8,434 bases of DNA, taken from positions 1 through 8,434 of the forward strand of contig JAAZCB010000286.1 in assembly GCA_012513545.1 (NCBI GenBank), read 5' to 3'. Origin of the DNA: Clostridiaceae bacterium. GTDB lineage: Bacteria; Bacillota_A; Clostridia; Acetivibrionales; Acetivibrionaceae. Positions 6,981 through 8,434 of the stretch are shown in pieces; within the stretch, counting starts at the first letter, position 1, and each line of letters opens with the position of its first letter. The notes below the pieces were generated by a model. The model was not told the DNA's origin and ran no database searches. It saw only the letters and a list, made by a program, of their open reading frames with translations. Both the position numbers and the translations under genes were made by a program.

Positions 6981-7556
6981 TTAGAGCCTCACCTTTAGGC
7001 TCTTTCGGAATTGAAAAATAAAAACCAGGTCTTCTTTAACTCTTACGGTATAGTGTTCTTTTCCCTTTTGAAACATACTACCGTCAACAGGTTCGAAAAC
7101 AGGCTTACCACCAGGCAGATAGTCAAAGTATGAAGGTGCTCCTGTACCGTCATGAAAAATAACTTTTCCGTCTTCCAGGATTTCAAGCCTGACATCAGCC
7201 GGAGTTTCCCATCCAGGGCCACATGCGCCAATGCGGTTATTTTGTGAGCCGTAATATCTGTTCCACTCAAGACTTATCCTACCCGGGATAATAAAATCCT
7301 GTTGCTCAACTACTACTTCACCGGAAACCGAATCAACCGGTTCGGCACGTAAAATCTTGCACTTTAAGAATCCGGGTTTCATATTACGAAACATTCTCTG
7401 TCTTAGTCTTTTAAATTTAACAGCAAGACGTTTCTGAGACTTCATAGTTCTTAAGATGCTCTTATTTATTTTTTTAAATTTCTTGGAAAATTTTTTGGCA
7501 TTAGTAACCATTTTGCGAGATTTGCCCGCAATCTTTATAATAAGGCCGAATTTCAT
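6981..7556 (-). CDS. N-terminal part of the Rhs protein (DUF6531 region), cut by frameshift
   Basis: This 191-aa frame is the true beginning of the rhs gene. Residues 1-71 have no acidic residue, and 23 of the first 60 are Lys or Arg, with no signal peptide. From about residue 72 a DUF6531-type domain starts (AEPVDSVSGEVVVEQQDF, then LEWNRYYGSQ, CGPGWETP), the domain that normally opens the Rhs shell. The last 11 residues (FRKSLKVRL region) are out-of-frame read-through after the break; the correct continuation lies in the -1 frame and enters the 966-aa frame. The start is supported by GGGGG (7568-7564) 7 nt before the ATG. Rejoined, the protein is about 1201 aa. It may be a pseudogene, a sequencing error or a recoding site. 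Confidence 0.85.
   Translation of the reverse strand: MKFGLIIKIAGKSRKMVTNAKKFSKKFKKINKSILRTMKSQKRLAVKFKRLRQRMFRNMKPGFLKCKILRAEPVDSVSGEVVVEQQDFIIPGRISLEWNRYYGSQNNRIGACGPGWETPADVRLEILEDGKVIFHDGTGAPSYFDYLPGGKPVFEPVDGSMFQKGKEHYTVRVKEDLVFIFQFRKSLKVRL
7014..7024 (-). other. Frameshift site in rhs (homopolymer)
   Basis: On the minus strand the message reads GTT TTT ATT TTT CAA, with two runs of five T. Adding one T restores IFSIPKEPKGEAL and joins both frames without a stop. A classic X XXY YYZ slippery heptamer is not in the right phase, although a single tRNA-Phe on the TTT codon could slip back by one. Five T is short for transcriptional slippage. Confidence 0.8.
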
Positions 7557-8241
7557 GATTTAACCCCCATTATACAACCTATATTGCTATATGTAATGGC
7601 ATTCATGTACTGCCTTTAAACCTTCCAAACCATGAAGATTAACTTTGCTTATAACAATTTGAAATAGATTAGTATAATGGTATTGAAATATGTGAGAACT
7701 ATCATAAGTGTAAAGAATATTATGTAGTTTTGTTATAGTTAATATATAGTATAAAAATCGTATCTTTATTTACTTTTTTGACAAAGGCAGTCTTTCCAAA
7801 AATTATGCAGCTATGCAGCTTAATATCTTCTAATTTTGTTTAAATAAATACCTTCTTTGATATGTTGTGTACAATCAAGATTTTATCACATATGTTAAAT
7901 CCATGCAACAATAAGTGAATATGGAGATATTGAGCGATATAGGGGGTAGGGCGTATGGAGCGATGTACGTGTTGGTTATGAAAAATGTTATTTTTCAAAT
8001 TGTTAAACATATTGTAAATCTAAATCAAATAATTGTATGACTATGTTTAAATTTTATGTAACCAGGTTGTCATATTGTAAATTAATATATATTATAGTAA
8101 AATATAAACAATACAGAAACACAATACAAAAGGGAGATCATTTGGGAGAAAGGGGGCGTAGTACAAGTTTTTTGAATAATTCTTAAAGGACATTTTTGGG
8201 ATTACTTAGGAGTATTCTCTGAGTTATTAAGGATCATATTT
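7557..8241. other. Long intergenic region upstream of rhs, no convincing gene
   Basis: The 685 bp are AT-rich. What can be seen: a tandem 8-bp repeat ATGCAGCT (7805-7820); a G-rich Shine-Dalgarno (AGGGGGTAGGG, 7941-7951) leading into an 8-codon frame MERCTCWL (7955-7981) whose stop overlaps by ATGA a 20-codon frame (7978-8040); a + strand promoter-like pair TTGTCA (8067) and TATTAT (8090) with 17-bp spacing; and AGGGAGA (8131) before a 14-codon TTG frame that ends at 8186. None is long enough to call as a gene. No terminator hairpin is evident after the gene that ends at 8242. Confidence 0.55.
7671..7698 (-). promoter_or_regulatory. Candidate promoter of the rhs operon
   Basis: On the minus strand TTCTCA (4 of 6) is 16 bp from TATACT, about 110 nt before the rhs ATG. 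In such AT-rich DNA the match is weak evidence. Confidence 0.25.
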
Positions 8242-8434
8242 TTAATTTGCATGCACATCAATCGTCTTAATATTGATCATATTTTCGATTAAGCATATCG
8301 TAATTGCATATCCAGACTCATTAGTGTTGCATAAAATTTTTTGAAAAATTTCAACCGACACTTTCTGGTTGAAGTAATAACATTTACCTGTAGAAAATAC
8401 GAAAGCCCCTTTGTTAATATCAAGTGGGTTCGCA
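8242..8434 (-). CDS. Unrecognised protein, C-terminal 63 residues only
   Basis: The frame enters from the window edge and stops at TAA 8244-8242. It begins ANPLDINKGAFVFSTGKC and contains YYFNQKVSVEIFQKIL, with a hydrophobic stretch YAITICLIENMINI near the end. Composition and length without a stop suggest genuine coding sequence, since its antisense frames are short. I recognise no family. It points the same way as rhs but is 685 bp upstream, so it is unlikely to be in the same operon; it could be another accessory gene of the toxin island. Confidence 0.6.
   Translation of the reverse strand, partial: ANPLDINKGAFVFSTGKCYYFNQKVSVEIFQKILCNTNESGYAITICLIENMINIKTIDVHAN

Noticed and set aside
7569..7597. 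TATAAT with an upstream ATTACA as rhs promoter
   Set aside because: The -10 box directly abuts the GGGGG ribosome site, so transcription would start after it; probably a chance match.

Overview
The window looks like a piece of a low-GC Clostridia chromosome. The reasons are a tmRNA whose tag peptide ends DNFALAAA, AT-rich spacers, strong G-rich Shine-Dalgarno sites and a Clostridia-type rhs gene. The genus cannot be fixed from the sequence alone.

Layout. (1) 1-329: the 3' part of the tmRNA gene (ssrA, + strand) and its intrinsic terminator. (2) 426-2994: a structurally complete IS66-family insertion sequence on the minus strand, with GTAA-ended inverted repeats, tnpA-tnpB overlapping by ATGA, tnpC with all DDE residues, and a hairpin after tnpC. 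No 8-bp target duplication flanks it. (3) 2995-3402: an AT-rich gap with short repeats, a 16-bp palindrome and possible + strand gene debris. (4) 3352-7556, minus strand: a polymorphic-toxin operon. An Rhs/YD-repeat protein ends in the DPLGL pre-toxin motif and a C-terminal module that looks like a GIY-YIG/URI-type nuclease. It is followed 18 nt later by a probable immunity gene and an intrinsic terminator. (5) 7557-8241: about 685 bp without a convincing gene. (6) 8242-8434: the C-terminal end of an unrecognised minus-strand gene that runs off the window.

Two lesions or recoding sites make the toxin operon notable. The rhs frame is broken near 7014-7024 by what looks like one missing base in a T run; restoring it gives a single protein of about 1201 aa. 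The immunity reading frame is open 32 codons upstream of its first ATG, back to an ATC codon placed 9 nt after a strong Shine-Dalgarno sequence. Either the start codon has mutated (ATG to ATC) or a rare start is used. If both are real, toxin and antidote may be decaying together. If the frameshift is a sequencing error, this is an intact contact-type toxin/immunity pair with an unusual immunity start.
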